DNA of 13,589 bases from Hungateiclostridiaceae bacterium UBA3934 (GTDB lineage: Bacteria; Bacillota; Clostridia; Acetivibrionales; DTU013). The notes under the pieces are model-generated. The model ran no database searches. It was not told the DNA's origin and was given only the letters and a program-made list of their open reading frames with translations. This document shows, piece by piece, positions 1 to 6,019 of this stretch (positions within the stretch are counted from its first letter, which is position 1; each line of letters begins with the position of its first letter). The DNA is taken from contig DGEE01000063.1 in the NCBI GenBank assembly GCA_002385815.1, positions 11,018 through 24,606 on the forward strand. The letters run 5' to 3'. The position numbers and the translations under genes were made by a program.

Positions 1-96
1 TTAGTATTATCACTCTCAATATACCAGTTACCCTGTCGCGCAGTACCAGGTGTCCTGTTTGTTTTATTTTGTCATTGCTGCCTTGCATTTGACATA

Positions 97-1953
97 TTAC
101 TTTCTCAGTTTATAGCGCAACAGTCTCATGCCGTTCAGGATGACCACAAGGATACTCCCCTCGTGTACCAGCATGCCGATGGACATGTTCATCCATTCGC
201 TGAAAAAGACGCTGGCAAGCAGGAACAGCACGACACCGACAGCAATCAATATATTCTGTCTCATATTCCTGGCTGTGGCCCTGGCCAGGCCAAGTGCATG
301 GGGCAGACGGCCGAAGTCCGAATTCATGAGTACGACATCGGAGGTTTCAATGGCAACGTCGGTGCCGCCACCCATGGCAATGCCGATATTTGCCAGGGCC
401 AGGGATGGGCTGTCGTTTACACCGTCACCGACGAAAGCGGTGATCCGGCCCTCTTCCTCGGTCAGCCTCCTGATATAGGCTGACTTGTCCTCCGGCAGCA
501 TGTTGCCGTGAGCTTCGGTCAGACCAAGTTCCCGGGCGACCAGATCCACAGTGCCCTGATTATCGCCTGACAGCATTATAAGGTTCCTGACGCCGAGTTT
601 TTTCAGCCTCTGCAGATTTTCTTTTACACTTGGGCGTATCTGGTCGCGCACTCCCATCAGTATTTTCAGTTCCCCGTCCACAGCAGTCAGCACAAGCGAG
701 GTTCCATTCTTCCCGAAGCGTTCCATGTCTGCTTTTACCTTTACATCGACATTTATACCTTCCCTCTCCATCAGTGCGGCATTGCCGACGGCGATCCTGT
801 GCCCGTCTACGCTGGCAATGATTCCGCAGCCCTTTATTACTTCTGTATCTTCAACGGGGTAGATCGTCGTTTCGCCAGTTCCCTCCAGTACTGCTTTTGC
901 CAGCGGATGGTCTGACTCGCTCTCCACACTTGCGAGATATTCCAGCGCCTTATCGATATTATCCCCGTAAAATTTTTTTTCTGCAACGGACGGGTTCCCC
1001 ATGGTCAATGTGCCTGTTTTATCGAACACGATAGTATCAAGCCTGCTGAAGTCGCCGATAACTTCGCTGCCTTTGAGCAGGACTCCATGGCGGGCTCCAT
1101 TCCCGATGCCTGCTACATTGGATACGGGAACGCCGATTACCAGGGCGCCGGGGCAGCCGAGGACAAGGATAGTGATGGCCAGCTCCAGGTCACGGGAAAT
1201 CAGCCATACCAGCAGACCCAGAGCAAGGACAGCAGGAGTATAGTATTTTGCAAAACGGTCGATGAAGCGCTCTGCTTTTGATTTGGAATCCTGGGCCTCC
1301 TCTACAAGCTCGATGATCCTTCCGAAAGTGGTATCTTCTCCGACCCTGTCGGCAACGATCCGGATCGTTCCATTATCGAGGATCGTGCCGGCAAAAACTT
1401 TTGCTCCTTCGCCCTTCAAAACGGGAAGGGATTCTCCGGTGATGCTGGCTTCGTTGATGCTGCCTTCTCCTGATATAACGGTTCCATCCACCGGTATTTT
1501 GGCGCCTGTCTTCACCAGCAGGATATCGCCAACATCTACCTCTTCCACATCGACCTCCTCAAACTCGCCGTCTGCTGTCTGCTTCAGCGCACTTTCCGGT
1601 GCCATCTCAGTAAGCTCCCGGATGGCTGAGCGGGTTTTGTTCAATGTGCGCTGTTCCAGATAAGCGCCGAACAGGAACAGGAATGTTACGATGGCGGATT
1701 CTTCGAAGTTTTTTATAAAAAACGCGCCGATGACGGCTATGGTGACCAGTAAATCAATGCTGACGACCTTGACTCTCAATGCCTGGTATGCCTGGATGGC
1801 AATAGGTGCAACGCCGATAACAGACGCAATTACAAAAGCTAAAGCCGCTGCTGTCTCATTTTTGAAGCCCAGTCCGCTGATAAAGCCAGCGGCGATCAGG
1901 ATGGCGCCTGCCAATGCTATATGATTTTTTTTGCTAAGTATGAATCTCTGCAT
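97..1953 (-). CDS. P1B-type heavy-metal translocating ATPase with CPG metal site
   Basis: This is a membrane pump that couples ATP hydrolysis to transport of a transition metal, most likely export. The 618-residue protein carries the P-type ATPase motifs in order: TGES (172-175), the transmembrane metal motif, DKTGT with phosphorylated Asp311, SDHP (His349-Pro350) and GDGVND (509-514). There is no N-terminal CxxC metal-binding domain; the chain begins directly with transmembrane helices. The metal motif reads C267-P268-G269 instead of the usual CPC, and the last helix has HEGS (598-600 region) where zinc/cadmium pumps usually have HDGS. Substrate is therefore uncertain (Zn, Cd, Mn and Fe are all possible). 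The ATG start has AGGAGG at 1958-1963, four bases upstream. It follows a hemerythrin-like gene on the same strand by 121 bp, so co-transcription is likely. Family assignment is firm, metal choice is not. Confidence 0.95.
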   Translation of the reverse strand: MQRFILSKKNHIALAGAILIAAGFISGLGFKNETAAALAFVIASVIGVAPIAIQAYQALRVKVVSIDLLVTIAVIGAFFIKNFEESAIVTFLFLFGAYLEQRTLNKTRSAIRELTEMAPESALKQTADGEFEEVDVEEVDVGDILLVKTGAKIPVDGTVISGEGSINEASITGESLPVLKGEGAKVFAGTILDNGTIRIVADRVGEDTTFGRIIELVEEAQDSKSKAERFIDRFAKYYTPAVLALGLLVWLISRDLELAITILVLGCPGALVIGVPVSNVAGIGNGARHGVLLKGSEVIGDFSRLDTIVFDKTGTLTMGNPSVAEKKFYGDNIDKALEYLASVESESDHPLAKAVLEGTGETTIYPVEDTEVIKGCGIIASVDGHRIAVGNAALMEREGINVDVKVKADMERFGKNGTSLVLTAVDGELKILMGVRDQIRPSVKENLQRLKKLGVRNLIMLSGDNQGTVDLVARELGLTEAHGNMLPEDKSAYIRRLTEEEGRITAFVGDGVNDSPSLALANIGIAMGGGTDVAIETSDVVLMNSDFGRLPHALGLARATARNMRQNILIAVGVVLFLLASVFFSEWMNMSIGMLVHEGSILVVILNGMRLLRYKLRK

Positions 1954-1970
1954 TCTGCCTCCTACCTCGC

Positions 1971-1993
1971 CGGGCCGCCCTTTTCCCGGCCCG
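1971..1993 (-). promoter_or_regulatory. GC-rich hairpin before the ATPase ribosome site
   Basis: CGGGCCG (1971-1977) and CGGCCCG (1987-1993) are perfect 7-bp inverted arms with a 9-base loop. The hairpin lies seven bases upstream of the AGGAGG ribosome site of the ATPase, in the gap after the hemerythrin-like gene. No T-run follows on the minus strand, so it is not a plain terminator. It could protect a processed mRNA or limit ribosome access; that role is inference. Confidence 0.45.
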
Positions 1994-2074
1994 CTCTCTT
2001 TATCATTTCATTCTCATTGCCGATCTGCATTTTCGCCGGTTTCTTTACTGATATCTCTTGCAGCCTGCTCACGG

Positions 2075-2377
2075 CTATGCATGATATGCTTTGTCCAGCT
2101 CCGACAGCATATCATAGACTGCTTCATAGCTTTCGCATACGTCGGCAGGAACCGTATAGCTGTCTGTAACGTCGCGCAGTCTGGCGAACTCATCTTCCAG
2201 ATCAGGTCTTTCTGATCCCGCAGCTTTTATTCTCTTAGCTATAGCATCGAATATTGCATGCACCTCATGAAACTCGGGGTGGCTTTTGCCATGGACCCTT
2301 GCTACGATAGGGACATACTGTTTCAATGTCTTCATATGCCTTGCTGCTGTTTCATTGAATACATTTTTGTCTGCCAT
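2075..2377 (-). CDS. Short hemerythrin-like Ric/ScdA-type protein
   Basis: This 100-residue protein resembles the di-iron domain of Ric/ScdA/YtfE, proteins that repair iron-sulfur clusters after nitrosative or oxidative damage. It has a His-rich stretch (His14, His29, His33, His37, His40, with the pattern VHGKSHPEFHEV) followed by a helix and a TVPADVCESYEAVY segment that matches the NYTxPEDAC region of ScdA. Full-length ScdA is over 200 residues. This protein lacks the N-terminal ScdA_N domain and stops at AYHA, before the final HxHLEN-type helix that gives the last iron ligands in ScdA. I saw no continuation of that helix in the other frames downstream. The ATG has AAGGA at 2389-2393. It lies upstream of the metal ATPase on the same strand. 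Family call is by resemblance; whether it still binds a di-iron centre is open. Confidence 0.65.
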   Translation of the reverse strand: MADKNVFNETAARHMKTLKQYVPIVARVHGKSHPEFHEVHAIFDAIAKRIKAAGSERPDLEDEFARLRDVTDSYTVPADVCESYEAVYDMLSELDKAYHA

Positions 2378-2417
2378 TTTCCATCACGTCCTTCGTCTGT
2401 TTTCATGATTTGAGCTT

Positions 2418-2446
2418 AGTATATCGTTGTTTACCGTAAAATAATT
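2418..2446 (-). promoter_or_regulatory. Weak promoter candidate with internal palindrome for the Ric-like gene
   Basis: On the minus strand TATACT (2418-2423) is a good -10 hexamer. Seventeen bases upstream AATTAT (2441-2446) is a poor -35, so activation or another sigma factor may be needed. The spacer contains TTTACCGTAAA (2430-2440), an interrupted palindrome with perfect 5-bp arms, which is a typical place for an operator. Confidence 0.35.
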
Positions 2447-2611
2447 CGCCCCGGATCAAAATTGAGAAATTTGTCCTGGCAGATCAGCAAGCCTTGCATG
2501 CATCAGATTTATGTGTGCAGAATACGGTTCCGCTTCATGTCGGATGACGTTCAGTGCACAAGCATACAATCGAGCCGGATGACCTTTGCGGCTGTATTTG
2601 CCTCCTGTTGC

Positions 2612-2622
2612 TTTACGGTAAA
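2612..2622. promoter_or_regulatory. Second copy of the TTTACNGTAAA palindrome
   Basis: TTTACGGTAAA is the exact reverse complement of the element at 2430-2440 inside the Ric-like promoter. Two copies of one 11-mer 182 bp apart in a gene-free region suggest sites for one regulator. The regulator is not identified. Confidence 0.3.
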
Positions 2623-2824
2623 TCTCCGCACTGTATAATTGTATCAGTTACAATATATATACCCCATTTTACGGCGTTGGAGCAGATCAGGCCTGAAATA
2701 TTACTTTTTCTTATTATCAGGGGGGATCAAACCTGAAATTTCCCTTTCATTTCCTTTCTCTCAACAAATCAATACCACTTAAACAGGCTTCCAGAACAAG
2801 TTAATATAATCTGCAAAAAAACCA

Positions 2825-2853
2825 TTGAAATTTGTCGAAAAAACTAGTATAAT
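2825..2853 (+). promoter_or_regulatory. Near-consensus housekeeping promoter for the GT2 gene
   Basis: TTGAAA (2825-2830) and TATAAT (2848-2853) are separated by exactly 17 bases, one mismatch from the sigma-A consensus. Transcription should start near 2860, giving a leader of about 150 bases before the ATG at 3009. The surrounding DNA is AT-rich, which supports promoter function. Confidence 0.8.
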
Positions 2854-3008
2854 GCTTCTGAATATTCTTATATTTCGCCTGTCACAGAAGATTTCAGATA
2901 TGGGAAACAGGCAGAAGGAAAACGCAATTCAGCGAGCTTGTCGGTAATGCCGGTCAGGGATCGTCATTGCAACTTATCACTGAAACTGAAAGGGAGCAGT
3001 CTGACTAT

Positions 3009-4364
3009 ATGGAAAAGCCCGATGTATCGCCGGTACAATGGCCGGCTAAAACGGTAAACAGAAAGCAGCGTTATATTGATGTAACCAGTAAATTCCGGAT
3101 CGGGCATGCTGCGGCTTTACTGTGGCTGGTATTCTCCATTGTTGTGTCCGTTCCCTGGCTGAACGATCTCGGATCCCACATTGGCATACCCCTTGCTCTT
3201 ATATTGATTGCCGGCATAGGATACATCCCCGGGTATATCAACATGTTTATAGCAGTGAGCCTGGTTTTTGACCGGCAGCCTCCATTTAAGACAGCAGACC
3301 CTGCCGATCCTGTCACCATCCTCATTGCCTGCCGCAATGAAGAGAAAATCATTGCAAATACGCTGCAATATATCAGGAATCAGGATTACCGGGGACCGCT
3401 CCACGTCATTGTGGTGGACAATGCATCTGCGGACAAAACAGCGGAAACGGCACTGGAAGCGGGAAAGGCTCTGGGGATCGACATACAGGTCCTGTTTGAA
3501 GAAAAACCCGGGAAGTTTAATGCGCTGAATAAAGGACTGGAGCATATAAATACCGAGTTTGTGGTCTCCCTTGATGCCGATACCCTGCTGCATAAATCGG
3601 CGATCCGCTATCTGGTTTCCCGAATCAAATCAGCTCCCAAAGAAGTATGTGCAGTAGCCGGATCGGTGCTGGTCAGGAACAGCCGGAAAAATCTCCTGAC
3701 CCGTCTGCAGGAATGGGATTATTTTTTGGGTATTGCCAGCATCAAGCGCATGCAGGGCTTATATCAGGGTACCTTGGTTGCACAGGGAGCCTATTCGCTT
3801 TACAGGACAGAAGCATTGAGGGATGCTGGCGGCTGGCCCGATGCTATTGGTGAAGACATCGTCCTGACATGGAAACTGCTGAACAGTAAGAAAAAAGTAT
3901 TTTTTGAACCACTGGCTGTTGCATTCACTGAAGTCCCCGTGACACTGAAACACCTGATGCGTCAGAGAAGCCGCTGGGCACGCGGGATGATTGAAGCTCT
4001 GAAGCTGTTTAAGCCTTGGCAGCAACCGGTTAAATATGTCAAATACCTGACAGGCATCAACCTTATCATGCCCTACCTGGATTTTGTTTACACATTTTGC
4101 TGGATGCCGGGGCTGATCCTTGCTTTCTTCGGCAGATACTGGATTGTGGGTCCTGCGACTCTGTTCGTCGTTCCCCTTGCCCTGGTTCAAAACTATATAC
4201 TCTACAACTATCAGCGTGAAGTGTTCAGGAAACTCGATCTGCGCATCAGACGCAATCACCTCGGATTCGGACTTTATGTTCTGGTCTATCAGATGCTGAT
4301 GAGTCCCATGTCCGTTATAGGGTATTGTCAGGAACTGCTGATGCTGCGGCTAAAATGGAAGTGA
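3009..4364 (+). CDS. Membrane-bound family 2 glycosyltransferase (hyaluronan synthase/PgaC-like)
   Basis: This enzyme probably transfers sugars from nucleotide-sugars to build or export a polysaccharide at the cytoplasmic membrane. It has two hydrophobic segments near the N-terminus, a GT-A catalytic domain and several C-terminal membrane segments. Catalytic motifs counted from the upstream TTG at 2967 are VVDNAS (Asp151), DAD (203-205), GED (295-297) and QRSRW (333-337). The QxxRW motif is characteristic of processive enzymes. I chose the ATG at 3009 (451 residues) with AAGGGAG at 2990-2996, although the 12-base spacing is long. The in-frame TTG at 2967 with AGGGA six bases upstream is a real alternative adding 14 residues. 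It has its own strong promoter and converges on the ArsR-like gene 96 bp away. The polymer is unknown. Confidence 0.92.
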   Translation: MEKPDVSPVQWPAKTVNRKQRYIDVTSKFRIGHAAALLWLVFSIVVSVPWLNDLGSHIGIPLALILIAGIGYIPGYINMFIAVSLVFDRQPPFKTADPADPVTILIACRNEEKIIANTLQYIRNQDYRGPLHVIVVDNASADKTAETALEAGKALGIDIQVLFEEKPGKFNALNKGLEHINTEFVVSLDADTLLHKSAIRYLVSRIKSAPKEVCAVAGSVLVRNSRKNLLTRLQEWDYFLGIASIKRMQGLYQGTLVAQGAYSLYRTEALRDAGGWPDAIGEDIVLTWKLLNSKKKVFFEPLAVAFTEVPVTLKHLMRQRSRWARGMIEALKLFKPWQQPVKYVKYLTGINLIMPYLDFVYTFCWMPGLILAFFGRYWIVGPATLFVVPLALVQNYILYNYQREVFRKLDLRIRRNHLGFGLYVLVYQMLMSPMSVIGYCQELLMLRLKWK

Positions 4365-4460
4365 ATGCAGGTACCGGCCTGGGGCGAAAATCCAATTGGC
4401 GTGAAATGACCGTAAGATATGATTTTGTTTGTCCCTTTGCTTTCCTGGATCCCAGCCCTG

Positions 4461-5102
4461 CTATTTCTCTGTTGCTTCCCATGTTCCTTTGGAATAGGTC
4501 TCATCGACCATGTCGCATATGCCGGCCAGCAACATGATGATCCCCTGCACTTTATGTGGCTGGACGACATAGACACCTTTGTTATTGGCATCTTCGACGA
4601 TCAGGTCTGCGGCAAGCAGTGGTTTCATGTGATGATATGCCTGGCCTGTCGAATTCAGCTGACATTCAGTTACTATTTCCGCTACAGACATGGGTTTCTT
4701 CAAAAGCGCAAGCAGGATATTCAGCCTGTCGCTGTTTCCTATGCTGTTCAAAACCTTTTCTGCTGTGCGATTTTCGATCAGAGCCAACAAATCATCGGTG
4801 CAAACCTCATTTCTGATCCAGTTCGATTGCCTGCCTCCGGACGAGTAAACACCCAGATAAGTTATCATTCCTGTTGTACCTTTTTTATCCGTCAGGGCAC
4901 ACAATTCCTCCATTATTTCGCTCAGGCGCCTATCGGGATGCATATTCTTCATTTGGTGGATATTTTTCAGCGGTTTTTCATCATATTTCATCTGGCTCTG
5001 GACAAATGATTCGACCGATTCACTGAGCTTCTGCAATTCTTTTTTCAATGAGCAGATTTCCGCATTTAGCGAGTCGATCTCTGCACCGTAATTCCTCTCC
5101 AT
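4461..5102 (-). CDS. ArsR-like winged-helix regulator with N-terminal coiled coil
   Basis: This is a 213-residue DNA-binding regulator. Residues about 5-35 have a heptad-like pattern rich in Leu, Glu and Lys, consistent with a coiled coil for dimerisation. Residues about 113-190 form an ArsR/GntR-type winged helix: a helix with NSDRLNILLALL, then the MSVAEIVTECQLNSTGQAYHHMKPLLAADLI helix-turn-helix (138-168, cited here only by position for the recognition helix at about 150-161) and the wing near 175-181. Between them is a Trp/Arg/Gly-containing segment I do not recognise, a possible sensor. No Cys pair typical of metal-sensing ArsR proteins is evident. The ATG at 5102 has AGGA at 5112-5115. 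Two palindromes flank its promoter, so it is probably autoregulated. It is convergent with the glycosyltransferase; its other targets are unknown. Confidence 0.75.
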   Translation of the reverse strand: MERNYGAEIDSLNAEICSLKKELQKLSESVESFVQSQMKYDEKPLKNIHQMKNMHPDRRLSEIMEELCALTDKKGTTGMITYLGVYSSGGRQSNWIRNEVCTDDLLALIENRTAEKVLNSIGNSDRLNILLALLKKPMSVAEIVTECQLNSTGQAYHHMKPLLAADLIVEDANNKGVYVVQPHKVQGIIMLLAGICDMVDETYSKGTWEATEK

Positions 5103-5119
5103 GATTACACATCCTGAAA

Positions 5120-5133
5120 TGCGTAATTACGCA
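5120..5133. promoter_or_regulatory. Palindromic operator candidate O1 of the ArsR-like gene
   Basis: TGCGTAATTACGCA is a perfect 14-bp palindrome located between the -10 hexamer and the start codon of the ArsR-like gene, where bound protein would block transcription. It shares the GTAATT core with the second site at 5176-5189, centre to centre 56 bp. Autorepression is inferred. Confidence 0.6.
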
Positions 5134-5146
5134 ATATTGTAATAGT

Positions 5147-5175
5147 ATAATACCATATGCTTCAAAATATTGCAA
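5147..5175 (-). promoter_or_regulatory. Promoter of the ArsR-like gene
   Basis: On the minus strand TTGCAA (5170-5175) and TATTAT (5147-5152) are spaced by 17 bases. The -35 lies inside a further 10-bp palindrome TATTGCAATA (5168-5177) and is next to operator candidate O2. The leader before the start codon at 5102 is about 40 bases and contains operator candidate O1. Confidence 0.65.
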
Positions 5176-5189
5176 TACGTAATTGCGTA
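5176..5189. promoter_or_regulatory. Operator candidate O2 upstream of the ArsR-like promoter
   Basis: TACGTAATTGCGTA is an imperfect palindrome that repeats the core of the perfect site at 5120-5133. It abuts the -35 hexamer. Two sites bracketing a promoter fit cooperative or looped repression by a dimeric regulator. A weaker related sequence (GTGTAATAACGTG) lies at about 5224-5236. Confidence 0.5.
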
Positions 5190-5355
5190 AAAACATAACA
5201 ATATATGTTCTTGAGTTTGCACTGTGTAATAACGTGAAGTCCCGGAACAGCAAATGTCCTGATGGAGGTATATCCCGCACTGGCACCTGTGCGATAACAC
5301 CTTAAGGAGCAAGATTTCAACTAAAGTCCTCATAATCATTTTTGCGATCAGAAGA

Positions 5356-5676
5356 TCAAATGAAGCCGGGCACTGTTCGGCCGATCATGCGAGGATACTT
5401 TGCAAATGCTTTGTAAAACCCCGCATATGTTTTAAAACCGTACTCGAGCACCACATCGATGGTTTTCCTGCCGGCAGCGATTTCGCTGAGTGCATGATCA
5501 GGGCGCCGTTTCATTATATATCTGGCAATCGAAGATCCCATAACAGATGAAAACAACCGGTAATAATGGCAGGAAGAATAATTGGCCATCCGCGCCAGTT
5601 CTTCCGCCGTGATGTCAGTCTTCAGATTCTGCTCGACATATTCCAATGCGGTTTTGATCACTTCAGGGTGTTGCAT
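5356..5676 (-). CDS. Single-domain AraC-type DNA-binding protein
   Basis: The 106-residue protein is an AraC/XylS DNA-binding domain and nothing else. The first helix-turn-helix is at about 22-42 (ITAEELARMANYSSCHYYRLF, shown only in part by the family pattern of Ala-Glu-Glu-Leu-Ala and Tyr-Tyr-Arg-Leu-Phe). The second is at about 72-92 with VVLEYGFKTYAGFYKAF. The usual closing G-x-S/T-P-x-x-Y/F segment is altered to YPRMIGRTVPGFI. Many relatives continue into a GyrI-like effector domain of about 150 residues; no such sequence follows here. It may be a truncated gene or a small MarA/SoxS-like regulator. The ATG has a strong GGAGGAGG ribosome site (5682-5690), and TATACT at 5704-5709 is a possible -10 without a clear -35. 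Neighbouring genes give no clear target. Confidence 0.75.
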   Translation of the reverse strand: MQHPEVIKTALEYVEQNLKTDITAEELARMANYSSCHYYRLFSSVMGSSIARYIMKRRPDHALSEIAAGRKTIDVVLEYGFKTYAGFYKAFAKYPRMIGRTVPGFI

Positions 5677-5836
5677 GGTGTCCTCCTCCCGTACGGTGAT
5701 TCCAGTATACGATATAAATCATATAAAAACACTTCCTGTACTGCTATAATATAAATGCCAGGCACATCAAACAGGCATCTTTTATTGAAAACAGTCCTTC
5801 TGAAATCATGCAGGCATATGCAGCATCAGGATTTCA

Positions 5837-5967
5837 GGGTGTCACCATTGGACTGACAGATCGGATGGTGTCATTGGAGCAACAAATGAGGGTGATACGA
5901 TTGGATAGCAGACGAGGCCGGCATCACATGAATAACAGATGAGGACGGTATCAACGGCATCATTGTA
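5837..5967. repeat. Degenerate 26/27-bp tandem repeat array
   Basis: Four to five adjoining units can be aligned: 5837-5862, 5863-5889, 5890-5915, 5916-5942 and a fading unit from 5943. Shared landmarks are an initial GGnYGG/GGGTG, a GTRTCAY block, ATTGGA about ten bases in, and a closing ACAGATGA-like block (ACAGATC, ACAAATGA, GCAGACGA, ACAGATGA). Unit length switches between 26 and 27, so no reading frame is preserved and the array is non-coding. The last unit runs into TATAAT at 5966-5971. There are no spacers, so it is not CRISPR. Confidence 0.55.
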
Positions 5968-5971
5968 TAAT
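5966..5971 (+). promoter_or_regulatory. -10 hexamer candidate for the radical SAM gene
   Basis: TATAAT preceded directly by TTG lies 48 bases upstream of the ATG at 6020. No acceptable -35 is found at 16-18 bases upstream, where the tandem array ends. It is either an activator-dependent promoter or a chance hexamer. Confidence 0.35.
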
Positions 5972-6019
5972 TGTCCGGGTGATTTACCGGTATCAGAGGT
6001 CTGGCACAGGAGGTCGGTT

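Larger units (their letters stand above)
2378..3008. other. 631-bp gene-free region between the Ric-like gene and the GT2 gene
   Basis: I see no credible gene here; the longest frame (2554-2736) has no ribosome site and no recognisable sequence. The region holds the Ric-like promoter, a second copy of the 11-bp palindrome (TTTACGGTAAA, 2612-2622), the inverted repeat ATTGTA-5-TACAAT (2638-2654), a direct repeat GATCARRCCTGAAAT (2685-2699 and 2725-2739), the GT2 promoter at 2825-2853 and an untranslated leader of about 150 bases. GCCTGT (2878-2883) and ACAGGC (2907-2912) could pair in that leader. No known riboswitch core was recognised. Confidence 0.5.
5677..6019. other. 343-bp region between the AraC-like and radical SAM genes
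   Basis: This stretch holds divergent promoter signals and a tandem array but no gene. On the minus strand TATACT (5704-5709) may serve the AraC-like gene. On the plus strand an extended -10, TGCTATAAT (5742-5750), lacks a good -35 and would give a leader of about 260 bases. A second TATAAT (5966-5971) lies near the radical SAM start. Between these is the degenerate repeat array at 5837-5967. TGCCAGGCAC (5757-5766) resembles a dispersed motif also seen near 8522. Confidence 0.5.

Noticed and set aside
1..88. Minus-strand open frame from ATG at 88 to the window edge (29 codons), just after the ATPase stop
   Set aside because: The ribosome site is weak, the peptide is unrecognised and the end is cut off, so it cannot be supported.
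128..1924. Several open frames on the plus strand opposite the metal ATPase
   Set aside because: They have no ribosome sites or family resemblance and are shadows of a strongly conserved gene on the other strand.
2554..2736. 60-codon plus-strand frame in the gene-free region
   Set aside because: It has no ribosome site and no recognisable features, and it contains repeats and promoter-like DNA.
2854..3008. Cyclic-di-GMP or cobalamin riboswitch in the GT2 leader
   Set aside because: I compared it with the conserved cores from memory and found no convincing match.
5837..5967. CRISPR array
   Set aside because: Units are diverged and directly adjoining, with no unique spacers and no cas genes nearby.
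5939..6019. Upstream start for the radical SAM gene
   Set aside because: The ATG at 6020 has an ideal AGGAGG at six bases; the extension is made of array sequence.
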